This document shows, piece after piece, positions 9,201 to 17,417 of a stretch of 64,000 nucleotides of DNA; the first letter of the stretch is position 1; each line of letters starts with the position of its first letter. Position numbers and translations under genes: made by a program. The DNA comes from Runella zeae DSM 19591 (GTDB lineage Bacteria > Bacteroidota > Bacteroidia > Cytophagales > Spirosomataceae). The stretch is from the NCBI RefSeq assembly GCF_000423565.1, contig NZ_AUIF01000003.1:124001-188000 (forward strand). The letters are read 5' to 3'. Below the pieces are notes generated by a model. The model saw only the letters and a list, made by a program, of their open reading frames with translations, ran no database searches and was not told the DNA's origin.

Positions 9201-9619
9201 GCTCCTTGCTCAATCCACTTGATAATGGTCGCCTTTTCTTGGGCTGAGAGCGTAAGGTGGGTGGAGGGTTCGGGCATCATGTAGTCAGGGTCTTCCGACA
9301 AAATTCGATGTACTACATCACTTTTGGCTGGATTGCCTGCTACGATGGCATTCATCCCGCTTTCACATTCTTTGTCATAAGCGGCGTCGGCAACGTCTAG
9401 CCTCAAATCGGCCTTTTGTTTGTTTTTATCGGGGCCGTGGCAAGCAAAACAGCGGTCGGATAAAATAGGTTTGACGTGGAGGTTGTAGTCTAATTTTTCG
9501 GGCAAGGTTGCGCTTGCTTGTACCACATCTTGTGGTAAATCTAAGCTATTGCCACAAGCGCCCAAAAAGGCAATAGAGGTGGCTAGTAAGCTCCAATTGA
9601 TTAAAACACGCTTCTTCAT
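6263..9619 (-). CDS. PSD1 / planctomycete cytochrome C (DUF1549-LamG-DUF1553) lipoprotein
   Basis: A 1118-residue exported protein. The N-terminus is a lipoprotein signal with lipobox FLGAC (Cys22). A c-type heme site CFACH (Cys57-Cys60-His61) marks the planctomycete cytochrome C domain. DUF1549 follows (about 150-400) with a second CxxCH, CARCHDHKYDPI (Cys350-His354). A LamG/concanavalin-type insert sits at about 470-690 (SVSLWVGV, ITMTYDGSSQANGLKVYING). DUF1553 occupies about 790-1060 (PLFARVMVNRMWQRYFG, SSPPPMMLNFDASERHFCSVRRQKT in part). The gene forms a two-gene operon with the DUF1501 protein. It probably transfers electrons while acting on a carbohydrate or sulfated substrate; this is inference from context in other phyla. 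Confidence 0.92.
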   Translation of the reverse strand: MKKRVLINWSLLATSIAFLGACGNSLDLPQDVVQASATLPEKLDYNLHVKPILSDRCFACHGPDKNKQKADLRLDVADAAYDKECESGMNAIVAGNPAKSDVVHRILSEDPDYMMPEPSTHLTLSAQEKATIIKWIEQGAEYKPHWSFVKPTNPVPPKVKNDSWVKNDIDRFVLAKLESQQPSPLQPQSEASKTTLLRRVYLDLIGLPPTPEQVEAFLKDNSPNAYEKVVNQLLRNPHFGEHQAADWLDVARYADTHGYQDDGLRTMWPYRDWVIKSFNRNLAFDRFVTWQLAGDMLPNPQKEHLIATAFNRNHQQSQEGGIVPQEYFVEYVADRTNTFGKAFLGLTVECARCHDHKYDPISQKDYYSLFAFFNNNNEYGQIPYNGEPSPSITLPKPEAQRQLKFIKEKLSQIENNKLKDAATVRQRFEQWLAKADKAPRISPHSELIIDVPFDSMNIRMAGEKKDKRRPIFKNFANDTLHFETNGDLDFLPVRINSPKGKGIRLIGESYLQMRGINGWGKYKEVPSVSGFFERNQPFSVSLWVGVIDPKFKGPLFNRNLGPFNGFRGYECERLEDGRLAFRISNVWPDNAIDFETDYVLKANRWAHITMTYDGSSQANGLKVYINGQRASGKVMSDGLRESILWGKNHTNWGAGAPNFSIGQRHDYNFKGYAVDELKVFRRQLTPLEVHSVIGEKDFVKIALNTPPDKRTSFQIESLFDYYITHIDPPTQKLLAERKQLLGEETDILNKEIDLMVMRERKYPRKAHILKRGAYDAPDEEVSADTPEQFFKIPKEFPKNRLGLAQWLIHEDNPLFARVMVNRMWQRYFGKGLVVSAEDFGNQGDLPTHLELLDHLAVKFRESGWNYKLLQQYIVLSATYRQSSSANSRLLEVDPNNLLYARGPSYRISAEQVRDAALASSGLLSNHIGGPSVHPYQPDGIWEALATRNAVQYVQNHGDSLYRRSMYTIWKRSSPPPMMLNFDASERHFCSVRRQKTSTPLQALVTLNDPQFVEAARVLAQKSISKQKTTGNAAFSVPVAINYIFTALTSRPPKAAETQLMTQLYQEEMKDFIKNPTRSDELLKVGEYPLDATANKAELAALTIVASTIMNFDEFVIKR

Positions 9620-9667
9620 TTTGATGACACAAGTAAGAGTGGCAAAACCACTTATTATGAAAAGTTG

Positions 9668-9729
9668 GTGCTTTTGTAAATGTACTTAAAAACAAGAAAA
9701 AATATTATATATTATGCACCTAAAGCACC
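9668..9729. repeat. Inverted repeat GGTGCTTT ... AAAGCACC
   Basis: Eight-base arms at 9668-9675 and 9722-9729 flank an A/T-rich centre in the 275-bp gap between the cytochrome gene start and the carbonic anhydrase stop. It could be an operator for the cytochrome operon or part of a small-RNA structure. Confidence 0.3.
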
Positions 9730-9735
9730 AAAATC

Positions 9736-9846
9736 ATGTCATCGTTGAAGCCATTTCTTTCAAATTCTCCTATTTTCTTAAAGCCCTTTTTTTATAGAAG
9801 TGGATGGCTTAGTAGTTGGTTTGTTGTACTCCTAAATATAGGTTGA
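9736..9846 (+). other. Possible small ORF (36 residues) before a plus-strand terminator
   Basis: An ATG at 9736 opens 36 codons, starting MSSLKPFLSNSPIF and ending SSWFVVLLNIG, and stops at 9844-9846, immediately before a hairpin whose T tract faces the plus direction. The peptide is hydrophobic at its C-terminus. No plus-strand promoter matching the consensus was found, and the hairpin can equally serve the minus-strand carbonic anhydrase gene. This is a candidate only. Confidence 0.18.
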
Positions 9847-9889
9847 ATAGGGCAAATCAAGACTTTAAGCTTGATGTGCCCTATTTTTT
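9846..9889. terminator. Hairpin/terminator between carbonic anhydrase and the upstream gap
   Basis: A 16-base stem with one mismatch (9846-9861 with 9870-9885) and an 8-nt loop. The strong T run (9884-9889) is on the plus side; on the minus side, after the carbonic anhydrase stop, the stem is followed only by TATTCAACC-like sequence. Confidence 0.6.
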
Positions 9890-9894
9890 AGATT

Positions 9895-10548
9895 TTAAGA
9901 GGTAGTATCTAGCGGTTTCAAATCATAAATCGAACGGATACTTGCAAATTCTTCAATAATGTTGATTTCTAAATCGCGTAGCTCTCCTGTTCGTACATCA
10001 AAAACCCAACCGTGGATGTAAGGATAGCCTGTTTTGTACCAAGCCCTTTGTACGTGATCTATCTTAACGATGTTGATACACTGCTCTTTTACGTTTAGTT
10101 CTACCAGTCTATCAAATCGTTTTTGTTGGTCGGTGATAGAATCCAACTCTTTTTGATGAAAACGATACACATCTCTGAGGGTTTGTAGCCAGCTATTGAG
10201 CTGCCCCATATCGCTAGGATTGAGGGCGGCTTTTACACCTCCACACTCATAATGCCCACATACGATGATGTGTTTTACTTTGAGATGCTCTACTGCATAC
10301 TGCACCACCGCGTTGACGTTGTTGTCGGTAGCTACTACGAGGTTGGCGATATTGCGGTGAATAAATACTTCTCCAGGCTGAAGTCCCATGAGATCTTCGG
10401 CCGTAACGCGGCTATCAGCGCAACCAATGTAAAGGTATTCGGGATGTTGGCCTTTGGAGAGTTTCTGAAAATACTCAGGGTCGTTGTGTAGTTTTTGAGC
10501 GACCCATTGTTCGTTGTTGTCAAAGATGTGTTGAAAAAATTCTTTCAT
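9895..10548 (-). CDS. can: Beta-class carbonic anhydrase
   Basis: A 217-residue zinc enzyme that interconverts CO2 and bicarbonate in the cytoplasm. The zinc ligands are visible: Cys43 in CADSRV, His99 and Cys102 in HYECGG. The Asp45-Arg47 dyad that opens the active site is in the same CADSR motif. Length and the ending region (IHGWVFDVRTGELRDLEI) match the E. coli Can/CynT-type plant-like beta class. It is monocistronic, with a promoter candidate at 10594-10625 and a hairpin after the stop. Confidence 0.96.
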   Translation of the reverse strand: MKEFFQHIFDNNEQWVAQKLHNDPEYFQKLSKGQHPEYLYIGCADSRVTAEDLMGLQPGEVFIHRNIANLVVATDNNVNAVVQYAVEHLKVKHIIVCGHYECGGVKAALNPSDMGQLNSWLQTLRDVYRFHQKELDSITDQQKRFDRLVELNVKEQCINIVKIDHVQRAWYKTGYPYIHGWVFDVRTGELRDLEINIIEEFASIRSIYDLKPLDTTS

Positions 10549-10593
10549 AAAAAATAACAGTTGAGTGAATGGAATGTTGTAGAGTATTTATAC

Positions 10594-10625
10594 CAATATT
10601 ACAGAGAAAACTTCTCTTAAACAAA
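10594..10625 (-). promoter_or_regulatory. Promoter of carbonic anhydrase
   Basis: On the minus strand, TTTG (10622-10625) is followed after 20 bp by TAATATTG (10594-10601), one mismatch from TAnnTTTG. The leader to the ATG is about 40 nt. Confidence 0.5.
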
Positions 10626-10668
10626 AGCTCAAACATGCATAATTTGGGAAAAAGGCAAAAGAGGCAAA

Positions 10669-11469
10669 TTAGGGACGGATTCTGGAAGTCTGTTCCAAAT
10701 CCTTATATACTACTTCAAATGGTTTTCCAGCTGCTACTTGTTGGATGAGTATTTGTACTTTGGCTTCTCCTACGGCGGCGAGCCATCTTGACACTTCGGT
10801 CGCCCCCGTCATATAAGCGAGCATTACATGGCTTTCATTGCCATTGAAAAAGCCCCGCATCGATGAAATATCTTTTAAATCCAGCGCTATTTGCCCTCCA
10901 CGTGATAGATAGAGACATTCTTCTTTGTAACTGCGGTGTCGTTGGATACTATCGGTTTGAGGTACAAAGCGGTAGTCGACCATCAGTGCTAGGCCTTCAT
11001 TAAACCATTGAGGTATTTGACGGGTGGTTTTCCACCAGCCCAACCGCGTAAAAAGCTCGGCATGGCACATTTCATGCGCAATGACATCCGTGTTGAGCCC
11101 TTCGACATTCAACACGATGAAAGATTGACCCCAGGGAGTTCCAAGGCTACAGCCTGCCCCTTCGGTGCTATTGCAATAGTGGCGGTATTGTTCGGTATTT
11201 TCACAAAGGATAAAGGTAGCTCGCTGTTGTGGAGTGCCCCACAAACGACTGATACGTTTATGGGCATCGGCCATTGCGGATTGGGCTTTTTGAAGGTTTT
11301 TGGGTGGAGTATCAGGACTGATATAAAAGGTGGAAGTAATCTTTTTGAAATCTGAAAATTCAATCCATTGACATCGCCATACATGCGGAAACAATACAAA
11401 ATAGCTAATGACAACTGCCATTAGCCCTCCTATTGAGTAAAAGATAAGATGACGAGGAAATCGATTCAT
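10669..11469 (-). CDS. Membrane-anchored gluzincin-type metallopeptidase (peptidase MA-like)
   Basis: A 266-residue protein with one N-terminal transmembrane segment (about 8-29), so the rest is probably periplasmic. It has a zinc-protease motif HEMCH (His132, Glu133, His136) and, 21 residues later, NEGLA (Glu158), the expected third zinc ligand of the gluzincin clan MA. A Cys in the HExxH motif (HEMCH) is unusual. The region before the motif (ATFILCENTEQYRHYC) contains several Cys residues that may form disulfides. The substrate is unknown. It lies 27 bp downstream of the RNase D gene on the same strand and may share its transcript. Confidence 0.72.
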   Translation of the reverse strand: MNRFPRHLIFYSIGGLMAVVISYFVLFPHVWRCQWIEFSDFKKITSTFYISPDTPPKNLQKAQSAMADAHKRISRLWGTPQQRATFILCENTEQYRHYCNSTEGAGCSLGTPWGQSFIVLNVEGLNTDVIAHEMCHAELFTRLGWWKTTRQIPQWFNEGLALMVDYRFVPQTDSIQRHRSYKEECLYLSRGGQIALDLKDISSMRGFFNGNESHVMLAYMTGATEVSRWLAAVGEAKVQILIQQVAAGKPFEVVYKDLEQTSRIRP

Positions 11470-11496
11470 TGAATCGTAATTTTACACCCAAATGGT

Positions 11497-12651
11497 TTAT
11501 TCGAAGTCAGAAAGGTCAATCGCCAATGCATCAGCTGCTTGTTTGATAATGGATTGTTGATAAAGTGGCCCGATCTCAGATAATTTTGATTCTCCACTGA
11601 TGAGCATGTTTATCATTTCATTACTTAAAATATAAGGTGTTAATAAGCTCCCGTGTTGTTGTTCAATCCAGCGTTTGATAGGCAAAAAAATACTTTCTTT
11701 CAGTGAATTGTGGCGACTAGTTCGCTGTTGAATCACCATGACTTGCGGCCCCGTTAGGCTCAATTTTGTGGCAGGCATATTCGCTTGTTGGGCTGCCTTA
11801 AATGCCTGCTGATATACTTCAGTTATTTTATGAGCGATAGAAGGGTTTTGGATTCGGTAATGAATTCCTTTTAAGTTCATCCACTCTAGCAATGTATCAG
11901 GCTGATATAGTATATCATAAAGGATTTTTTCAGAAATAACTTGATATACTGGCTTTTTGATAATTTGGGCCTGCTCATCTCTAAAACGATACAGCTCATT
12001 TAAAATATGCTGATGGAAAGGACTTAGTTCTTTTAGTTCCTTATGGCTTAAAAAGGTAGTTTTGGGTTTAGAGGCATAGGTTTTTGTTTCTAAAAACTTC
12101 ATACTTTCTCCAAACCATTGCCAGCGTTGCTGGTTTTGGAGCTGTTGGGCAAGGGTATCTCTAAGCGATAACAAATGAATGACATCGTTGGCTGCGTATT
12201 CAAGCTGAAGGTCAATCAAAGGGCGTTTTAGCCAATTACTCTGTTGTTTTTTCTTATTGGATTCAATCCCAAATACCTCATTCAATACACTTCCTAAGCC
12301 GATTTTCTCGAAGTTAAGCAGTTTACAAGCTACGCTGGTGTCAAAAATATTTTTGGGGCGGCAGCCATGTAAATAGAAGAGCCGCATATCTTCTCCGCTA
12401 TCATGGAGTACTTTCTCAATGTTAGGGTTTTCTAATAGCCTCCAAAGTGAGTTTAAATCTGAGACGGTAAAAGGGTCAATCAAAAAACACTCTCCCGAAG
12501 GGGTAGCAATCTGAATAAGACAAAGGGTAAAACCATAGGCAAAATGATTGTTATCAAATTCAGTATCAAGTGCTATGGTAGTTAGGCCACTCAGATGATG
12601 AGAGAGGCTTTCAAACTCTTTTTGATTTTGAATAAAAATAGGGGTTGACAT
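11497..12651 (-). CDS. rnd: Ribonuclease D (3'-5' exonuclease with HRDC domain)
   Basis: A 384-residue DEDDy exonuclease that trims tRNA and other RNA 3' ends. Exo I is LDTEFD (Asp29, Glu31), Exo II is HDSGEDM (Asp88) and Exo III is YAANDV (Tyr152, Asp156), so all four metal ligands and the catalytic Tyr are kept. An HRDC domain follows at about 205-285 (LNELYRFRDEQAQ, YQPDTLLEW). Length matches E. coli RNase D (375). It is divergent from clpB. Confidence 0.92.
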   Translation of the reverse strand: MSTPIFIQNQKEFESLSHHLSGLTTIALDTEFDNNHFAYGFTLCLIQIATPSGECFLIDPFTVSDLNSLWRLLENPNIEKVLHDSGEDMRLFYLHGCRPKNIFDTSVACKLLNFEKIGLGSVLNEVFGIESNKKKQQSNWLKRPLIDLQLEYAANDVIHLLSLRDTLAQQLQNQQRWQWFGESMKFLETKTYASKPKTTFLSHKELKELSPFHQHILNELYRFRDEQAQIIKKPVYQVISEKILYDILYQPDTLLEWMNLKGIHYRIQNPSIAHKITEVYQQAFKAAQQANMPATKLSLTGPQVMVIQQRTSRHNSLKESIFLPIKRWIEQQHGSLLTPYILSNEMINMLISGESKLSEIGPLYQQSIIKQAADALAIDLSDFE

Positions 12652-12813
12652 AGCGCCAAAAATAGCAAAAACAGCGCCATTTTGTCTATTGTTTTTAAAT
12701 AAAACTATAAAAACGTGTCAAAATTTCCGCTTTTATGGAGCGGCACAACTATTGATAAATAAGAGTTAATAAACCGCTAAACATTCTATTGAAAACAAAC
12801 ATAAAGATTAGCC
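12652..12813. other. Divergent promoter region between rnd and clpB
   Basis: A 162-bp gap. On the minus strand TATTTTTG (12657-12664) fits the -7 box but lies only six bases before the rnd ATG. For clpB I found neither a TAnnTTTG element nor a CIRCE repeat, so a heat-shock sigma promoter is possible but not shown. Confidence 0.35.
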
Positions 12814-15447
12814 ATGAATTTTAATCAATATACCATCAAAGCGCAGGAGGTTGTACAGAGAGCAGTACAAATGGCGCAAAGCAACCAACAACAAGTGGTG
12901 GAGACGGGACATATCTTAAAAGCCATGCTGGAAGAAGACCCCAATACATCGCAGTTTTTGGCTAAGAAGTTGAATGTTCCTTTGACTACTCTCAATACAA
13001 AACTAGAAAGTATTGTAGGGGCCTACCCAAGAGTGGCAGGCAGTGCCAATACCGAATACCTAAGCAATGACCTCAATGCCGCTTTTCAGAAGGCACAAAG
13101 CTATCTTAAAGAATTTGGGGATGAATTTGTGAGTGTCGAACTACTTTACTTGGGGATTGCCGCTGGCAAAGACGCCACTGCTAAACTGATGCAAGAAGTA
13201 GGGTTGAAAGAAAAAGACTTATTGGCCGCGATTAAAGAATTAAGAGGAAAAAATAATCCAGTGAAAGACCAGAATGCCGAAGCTAAGTACCGTTCATTAG
13301 AGCGGTACAGCAAAAATTTGAATGAATTGGCTCGGGCGGGCAAGATTGACCCCGTCATTGGGCGAGATGACGAAATCCGCCGCGTACTACAGATTTTGGC
13401 GCGTCGTACCAAAAACAACCCCATGCTGCTAGGTGAGCCGGGAGTTGGTAAAACCGCTATTGTAGAAGGACTCGCTCAGCGTATAGTCCAAGGCGACGTA
13501 CCTGAGCAGTTGAAAGATAAGGAAATAGTGTCGCTTGATATGGGGCTACTCATTGCAGGTGCCAAATACAAAGGTGAGTTTGAAGAACGTTTGAAGGCTG
13601 TTATCAAAGAAGTAACCGATTCGGATGGCCAAGTTATTTTGTTTATTGACGAAATCCACACGCTCATCGGGGCAGGGGCTGGTGGTGAGGGCGCTATGGA
13701 TGCCGCCAACTTACTCAAACCAACCCTTGCGCGGGGCGAACTTCATACCATAGGCGCTACTACTACCAAGGAATATCAAAAGTATATCGAAAAAGACAAA
13801 GCACTTGAGCGGCGTTTTCAGGTAGTAACGGTAGATGAACCTTCCGAATCAGATGCTATCAGTATCTTGAGAGGTATCAAAGATAAATATGAACTTCACC
13901 ACGGGGTCCGTATCAAAGACGATGCTGTTATTGCCGCTGTGGAGTTGTCGAGTCGTTATATTTCAGACCGATTTTTGCCCGATAAAGCCATCGACCTTAT
14001 GGACGAGGCCGCGGCAAAATTACGCCTAGAAATGGACTCCGTCCCCGAAGAACTCGACGACCTCAACCGCCGTATTATGCAGCTAGAGATTGAAAGAGCT
14101 GCTATCAGACGCGAAAACGATAAAGACAAAGAAGCGCGTTTGAACAAAGAAATCGCTGATTTGAACGAAGACCGTACCGCTTTGAAAGCTCAATGGGAGC
14201 TTGAGAAAGGGAAAATTACCGAAATTCGAACATTAAAGGAGCAATTGGAGCAGTTGCGTCTTGAAGCCGATCAAGCCGAGCGTAGTGGTGATTATGGTAA
14301 AGTAGCCGAATTGCGCTATGGTAAAATTCCAGAAATTGAGAAAAAGTTGGGAGAAAATAGCTCTCAAAAACGTAACGAAAACCATACGCTTATCCAAGAG
14401 GAAATCACTGCGGAGCATATAGCAGAAGTAGTAGCTAAATGGACCGGAATTCCGGTAAGTAAAATGCTCCAAAGTGAAAGAGAAAAGTTGCTAGGACTCG
14501 AAGCTGAGCTTCAAAAAAGAGTGGCAGGGCAAGAGGAGGCGATTCAGGCCGTGGCCGATGCTGTGCGTCGTTCGCGAGCAGGTTTACAAGACCCCAAACG
14601 CCCCATTGGAAGTTTCTTGTTTTTGGGGCCAACCGGTGTTGGTAAAACAGAATTGGCCAAAACCTTAGCCAATTACCTCTTCAATGACGACAATGCCATG
14701 GTGCGTATCGACATGAGCGAATACCAAGAGCGCCATACCGTGAGCCGATTGGTAGGGGCGCCTCCGGGCTATGTAGGTTATGATGAAGGAGGGCAATTGA
14801 CGGAGGCCGTGCGTCGGAAACCCTACAGCGTTATTTTGTTAGACGAAATAGAAAAAGCGCACCCTGATGTTTGGAACATTATGTTGCAGGTATTAGATGA
14901 TGGCCGTTTGACAGATAACAAAGGCCGTTTGGCCAACTTCAAAAATACTATCATCATCATGACCTCCAATATTGGTAGCGAGATCATCATGGAGAAGTTT
15001 AAAGAAGCAGGTAATAAGCTTGAGAAAGGCTGGAAACTTTACTTTAAAGAAGAGGCCAAAAACGATGTGTTGGGGCTTTTGAAACAAACGGTTCGGCCAG
15101 AGTTTCTAAATCGTATTGACGAAATCGTTCTTTTTGACCCGCTAGGTCGTGATAATCTCAAACAAATCGTTAGAATTCAGTTCAATCATATCAAAGCCTT
15201 ATTGTCCGAACAGGGCGTAACACTCGATGCCTCCGACGAAGCCCTCGTTAAGCTCGCAGAAGAGGGATATGACCCTGCTTTTGGTGCAAGACCTTTGAAA
15301 AGAGTACTCCAAAAACGTATCTTGAATGAGCTTTCTAAGCAGATTTTGAGTGGAAAGATTACCAAAGATTCAGTAATCATGATGGAGCTCGGAGAAAATG
15401 AAGAAGTAATCTTTGAGAATGTAACAGACCTGAAAGTAGAGGTTTAA
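12814..15447 (+). CDS. clpB: ATP-dependent disaggregase ClpB
   Basis: An 877-residue Hsp100 protein that, with DnaK, threads aggregated proteins through a hexameric ring. It has the N domain (1-150, [20 protein letters not shown]), NBD1 with Walker A GEPGVGKT (207-214) and pore loop [12 protein letters not shown], the long middle coiled coil (about 410-530) that separates ClpB from ClpA/ClpC, NBD2 with Walker A GPTGVGKT (605-612) and pore loop [10 protein letters not shown], and the D2-small domain with [11 protein letters not shown]. No ClpP-binding tripeptide is evident. It is monocistronic with a strong terminator 3 bp after the stop. Confidence 0.98.
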   Translation: MNFNQYTIKAQEVVQRAVQMAQSNQQQVVETGHILKAMLEEDPNTSQFLAKKLNVPLTTLNTKLESIVGAYPRVAGSANTEYLSNDLNAAFQKAQSYLKEFGDEFVSVELLYLGIAAGKDATAKLMQEVGLKEKDLLAAIKELRGKNNPVKDQNAEAKYRSLERYSKNLNELARAGKIDPVIGRDDEIRRVLQILARRTKNNPMLLGEPGVGKTAIVEGLAQRIVQGDVPEQLKDKEIVSLDMGLLIAGAKYKGEFEERLKAVIKEVTDSDGQVILFIDEIHTLIGAGAGGEGAMDAANLLKPTLARGELHTIGATTTKEYQKYIEKDKALERRFQVVTVDEPSESDAISILRGIKDKYELHHGVRIKDDAVIAAVELSSRYISDRFLPDKAIDLMDEAAAKLRLEMDSVPEELDDLNRRIMQLEIERAAIRRENDKDKEARLNKEIADLNEDRTALKAQWELEKGKITEIRTLKEQLEQLRLEADQAERSGDYGKVAELRYGKIPEIEKKLGENSSQKRNENHTLIQEEITAEHIAEVVAKWTGIPVSKMLQSEREKLLGLEAELQKRVAGQEEAIQAVADAVRRSRAGLQDPKRPIGSFLFLGPTGVGKTELAKTLANYLFNDDNAMVRIDMSEYQERHTVSRLVGAPPGYVGYDEGGQLTEAVRRKPYSVILLDEIEKAHPDVWNIMLQVLDDGRLTDNKGRLANFKNTIIIMTSNIGSEIIMEKFKEAGNKLEKGWKLYFKEEAKNDVLGLLKQTVRPEFLNRIDEIVLFDPLGRDNLKQIVRIQFNHIKALLSEQGVTLDASDEALVKLAEEGYDPAFGARPLKRVLQKRILNELSKQILSGKITKDSVIMMELGENEEVIFENVTDLKVEV

Positions 15448-15450
15448 AAT

Positions 15451-15491
15451 AAAACAAAACCCCCGCTGAATCCCAGCGGGGGTTTTGTTTT
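15451..15491. terminator. Bidirectional terminator, clpB and the Lys/Glu repeat gene
   Basis: An 18-bp perfect stem (15451-15468 with 15474-15491) and 5-nt loop, G/C-rich at the tip and A/T at the base, so it works on both strands. It overlaps the stop codon of the convergent gene. Confidence 0.9.
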
Positions 15492-16089
15492 ATAGCTTAT
15501 TGTCAGCTTTCAGGTATGTTTTGTTACCGTTGGAGTTGATGTAATACTGACCTCCCTTAGGTCCTTGATAAATCGTGCGACCTTTGTCATCTTTTCCGAT
15601 GGTTTTGTCGGCACCAGCTACTTTTTTACGAGTGCCCATATCAGCTTCTTTGCCGTCGTCATTTTTGGCTACAAGCTTGGGTTTGGTTGTTTCTTCTTTC
15701 TTGGGTTTTTCAGCTTTAGCTGTTTTTTCCTCTTTCGGGGCTTTGGCTACTTTTTCTTCCTTAGGGGTTTTTTCCTTTTTTTCAGCTTTAGCTGTTTTTT
15801 CCTCTTTCGGGGCTTTTTCCTCTTTTGGCGCTTTAGCTACTTTTTCTTCCTTTGGTTTTTTTTCTTTCTTTTCAGTTTTAGCTGTTTTCTCCTCCTTTGG
15901 CGTTTTTTCCTCTTTCGGGGCTTTCGCTACTTTTTCTTGCTTAGGCGCTTTTTCTTTTTTTTCAGCTTTTTCTTCTTTCGGGGCTTTGGCTTTCTTTTCC
16001 TTTGCAGGTTTTTTGTCATCTTGTGCGATAGTATCTACCGCTACGCCCAAGCAGCAAAACACTACTAATAGGGCAAACAACTTTTTCAT
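15490..16089 (-). CDS. Secreted Lys/Glu/Ala/Pro-repeat protein with C-terminal PBCV-type basic adaptor motif
   Basis: I start at the ATG at 16089 because it gives a signal peptide (MKKLFALLVVFCCLGVAVDTIA); another ATG lies four codons upstream. The 199-residue product has a highly charged segment (about 24-135) with a 30-residue unit, of which two full copies and one partial can be aligned (starting QEKVAKAPKE, EEKVAKAPKE, EEKVAKAPKE). The C-terminus (170-193, KGRTIYQGPKGGQYYI and NGNKTYL) matches the short PBCV-specific basic adaptor motif known from chlorovirus proteins. The pattern suggests a flexible cell-surface or periplasmic spacer carrying a small binding module. The function is unknown. 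Confidence 0.75.
   Translation of the reverse strand: MKKLFALLVVFCCLGVAVDTIAQDDKKPAKEKKAKAPKEEKAEKKEKAPKQEKVAKAPKEEKTPKEEKTAKTEKKEKKPKEEKVAKAPKEEKAPKEEKTAKAEKKEKTPKEEKVAKAPKEEKTAKAEKPKKEETTKPKLVAKNDDGKEADMGTRKKVAGADKTIGKDDKGRTIYQGPKGGQYYINSNGNKTYLKADNKL
15700..15939 (-). repeat. 90-bp coding tandem repeat
   Basis: Inside the Lys/Glu repeat gene, two full 30-codon units and a 20-codon remnant follow one another. The copies differ at a few codons, so the repeat is being kept at the protein level with some drift. Copy number is likely to vary between strains. Confidence 0.7.
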
Positions 16090-16127
16090 GTGAGTAATCA
16101 ATTTGGTTATTGGTGAATGAGATATTT

Positions 16128-16135
16128 CAAAAGTA
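16128..16135 (-). promoter_or_regulatory. -7 box of the Lys/Glu repeat gene
   Basis: Reads TACTTTTG on the minus strand, 39 bp before the chosen ATG. No good -33 element is visible. Confidence 0.4.
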
Positions 16136-16241
16136 TTGCAAATTTTCAGAATATAAAGAAAAGATTGTGCTTTTTAATTGCTTTTTAAAGCATTAGACGA
16201 AGAAGGTACACAACTGTCACCCTATCAATCTTTTTACATAT

Positions 16242-17417
16242 ATGAAAAAGCTATTTATTGGACTTACTATAGTGCTGTCATATACAGCGTTTGCTCAAGG
16301 AGTGGCTCCTGATTTTAAAATACAAATCGTTGACAATCAAATTGATATTGGGTATGGATTGGCCTTGGGCGATGTGGATGGTGATAAGCGAATAGATATA
16401 TTGTTGGCAGATCAAAAAGAAATCGTGTGGTATCGCAATGACGGTACCAAAGATACCAACTCATGGAAACGGTATGTAATGGCTTCCAATCTTACTTCCA
16501 AAGATAATGTCTGTATTGCCGCGAGGGATATTGATGGTGACGGCAAAGTAGAGGTAGCAGTAGGAGCTATGTGGAACCCTGCCGAAACCAAAGACATCAC
16601 GCAGTCGGGAGCGGTGTTTTATTTGATTCGCCCTGCTGACCCTACGCAGCTTTGGGAGCCGGTACGATTACATCACGAAATCACCACTCATCGTATGAGG
16701 TGGGCCAAAGTCAATAAAGATAAATTTCAGCTTATTGTGGTGCCTTTGCATGGGCTCGGAAACGTTAATGGAGAAGGCAATGGCGTGAAAGTATTGGCAT
16801 ATGATGTGCCCAAAAACCCAAAACAAACTTGGCCGTATCATTTGGTAGATTCGACGCTCCATATCACTCACAACTTTGAGATTTGGGAAGATAAAGACGC
16901 TACTAAAATCCTGATTGGTAGCAAAGAAGGAGGAAAAGTGATAGCCTATCAAAAAAATGAATGGAAGCCTACTGGCAAGTGGATTGGCGAAGGTGTAGGA
17001 GTAGGGGAGGTGAGAAGAGGCGATTTGCCCAATAAAGGCACCTTTGTAGCGGGTATTGCTCCGTGGCACGGGAATCAACTCGTTGTCTTTAATTCCCAAA
17101 CAAATACAAAAAAGATACTAACCGACCAACTAAGTCAAGGTCATGCATTGGCCTGTGGTGATTTTTTGGGCTTGGGGTATTCTCAAATAGCCGTGGGCTG
17201 GCGAAATCCTAATGCCGAAAAAAAAGTAGGCGTAAGATTGTTTGTACCAAAGGATAAAGCCGGGGAAAGTTGGGACGAATTTGTATTAGACGAAAGCGTC
17301 AGGATGGCTTGCGAGGACCTGCAAGCGGTAGATTTGGACGGTGATGGGGATTTGGACATTGTAGCCGCAGGAAGAGCTACGCTCAACGTGCTTATTTATT
17401 GGAATCAACGTAAATGA
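16242..17417 (+). CDS. Secreted VCBS/FG-GAP repeat protein
   Basis: A 391-residue protein with a signal peptide (MKKLFIGLTIVLSYTAFA). It contains calcium-binding FG-GAP/VCBS-type loops: GDVDGDKRIDILLAD (about 43-57), DIDGDGKVEVAVGA (near 98-111) and VDLDGDGDLDIVAAG at the end (about 365-380), consistent with a seven-bladed integrin-like beta-propeller. Related proteins in this phylum are annotated aldos-2-ulose dehydratase-like or simply FG-GAP repeat proteins. There is no T9SS tail, so it is probably periplasmic or released. Its last 13 bp overlap the 3' end of the convergent glycosyltransferase gene. Confidence 0.85.
   Translation: MKKLFIGLTIVLSYTAFAQGVAPDFKIQIVDNQIDIGYGLALGDVDGDKRIDILLADQKEIVWYRNDGTKDTNSWKRYVMASNLTSKDNVCIAARDIDGDGKVEVAVGAMWNPAETKDITQSGAVFYLIRPADPTQLWEPVRLHHEITTHRMRWAKVNKDKFQLIVVPLHGLGNVNGEGNGVKVLAYDVPKNPKQTWPYHLVDSTLHITHNFEIWEDKDATKILIGSKEGGKVIAYQKNEWKPTGKWIGEGVGVGEVRRGDLPNKGTFVAGIAPWHGNQLVVFNSQTNTKKILTDQLSQGHALACGDFLGLGYSQIAVGWRNPNAEKKVGVRLFVPKDKAGESWDEFVLDESVRMACEDLQAVDLDGDGDLDIVAAGRATLNVLIYWNQRK

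Noticed and set aside
15700-15939. Regular repeats that could be mistaken for a CRISPR array
   Set aside because: The repeats are contiguous, in frame, 90 bp long and encode a charged protein; there are no unique spacers or cas genes.
15565-16093. Two long plus-strand frames rich in Phe/Ser opposite the Lys/Glu repeat gene
   Set aside because: They are the antisense reading of AAG/GAA-rich codons; the minus-strand frame has a signal peptide and a recognisable C-terminal motif.
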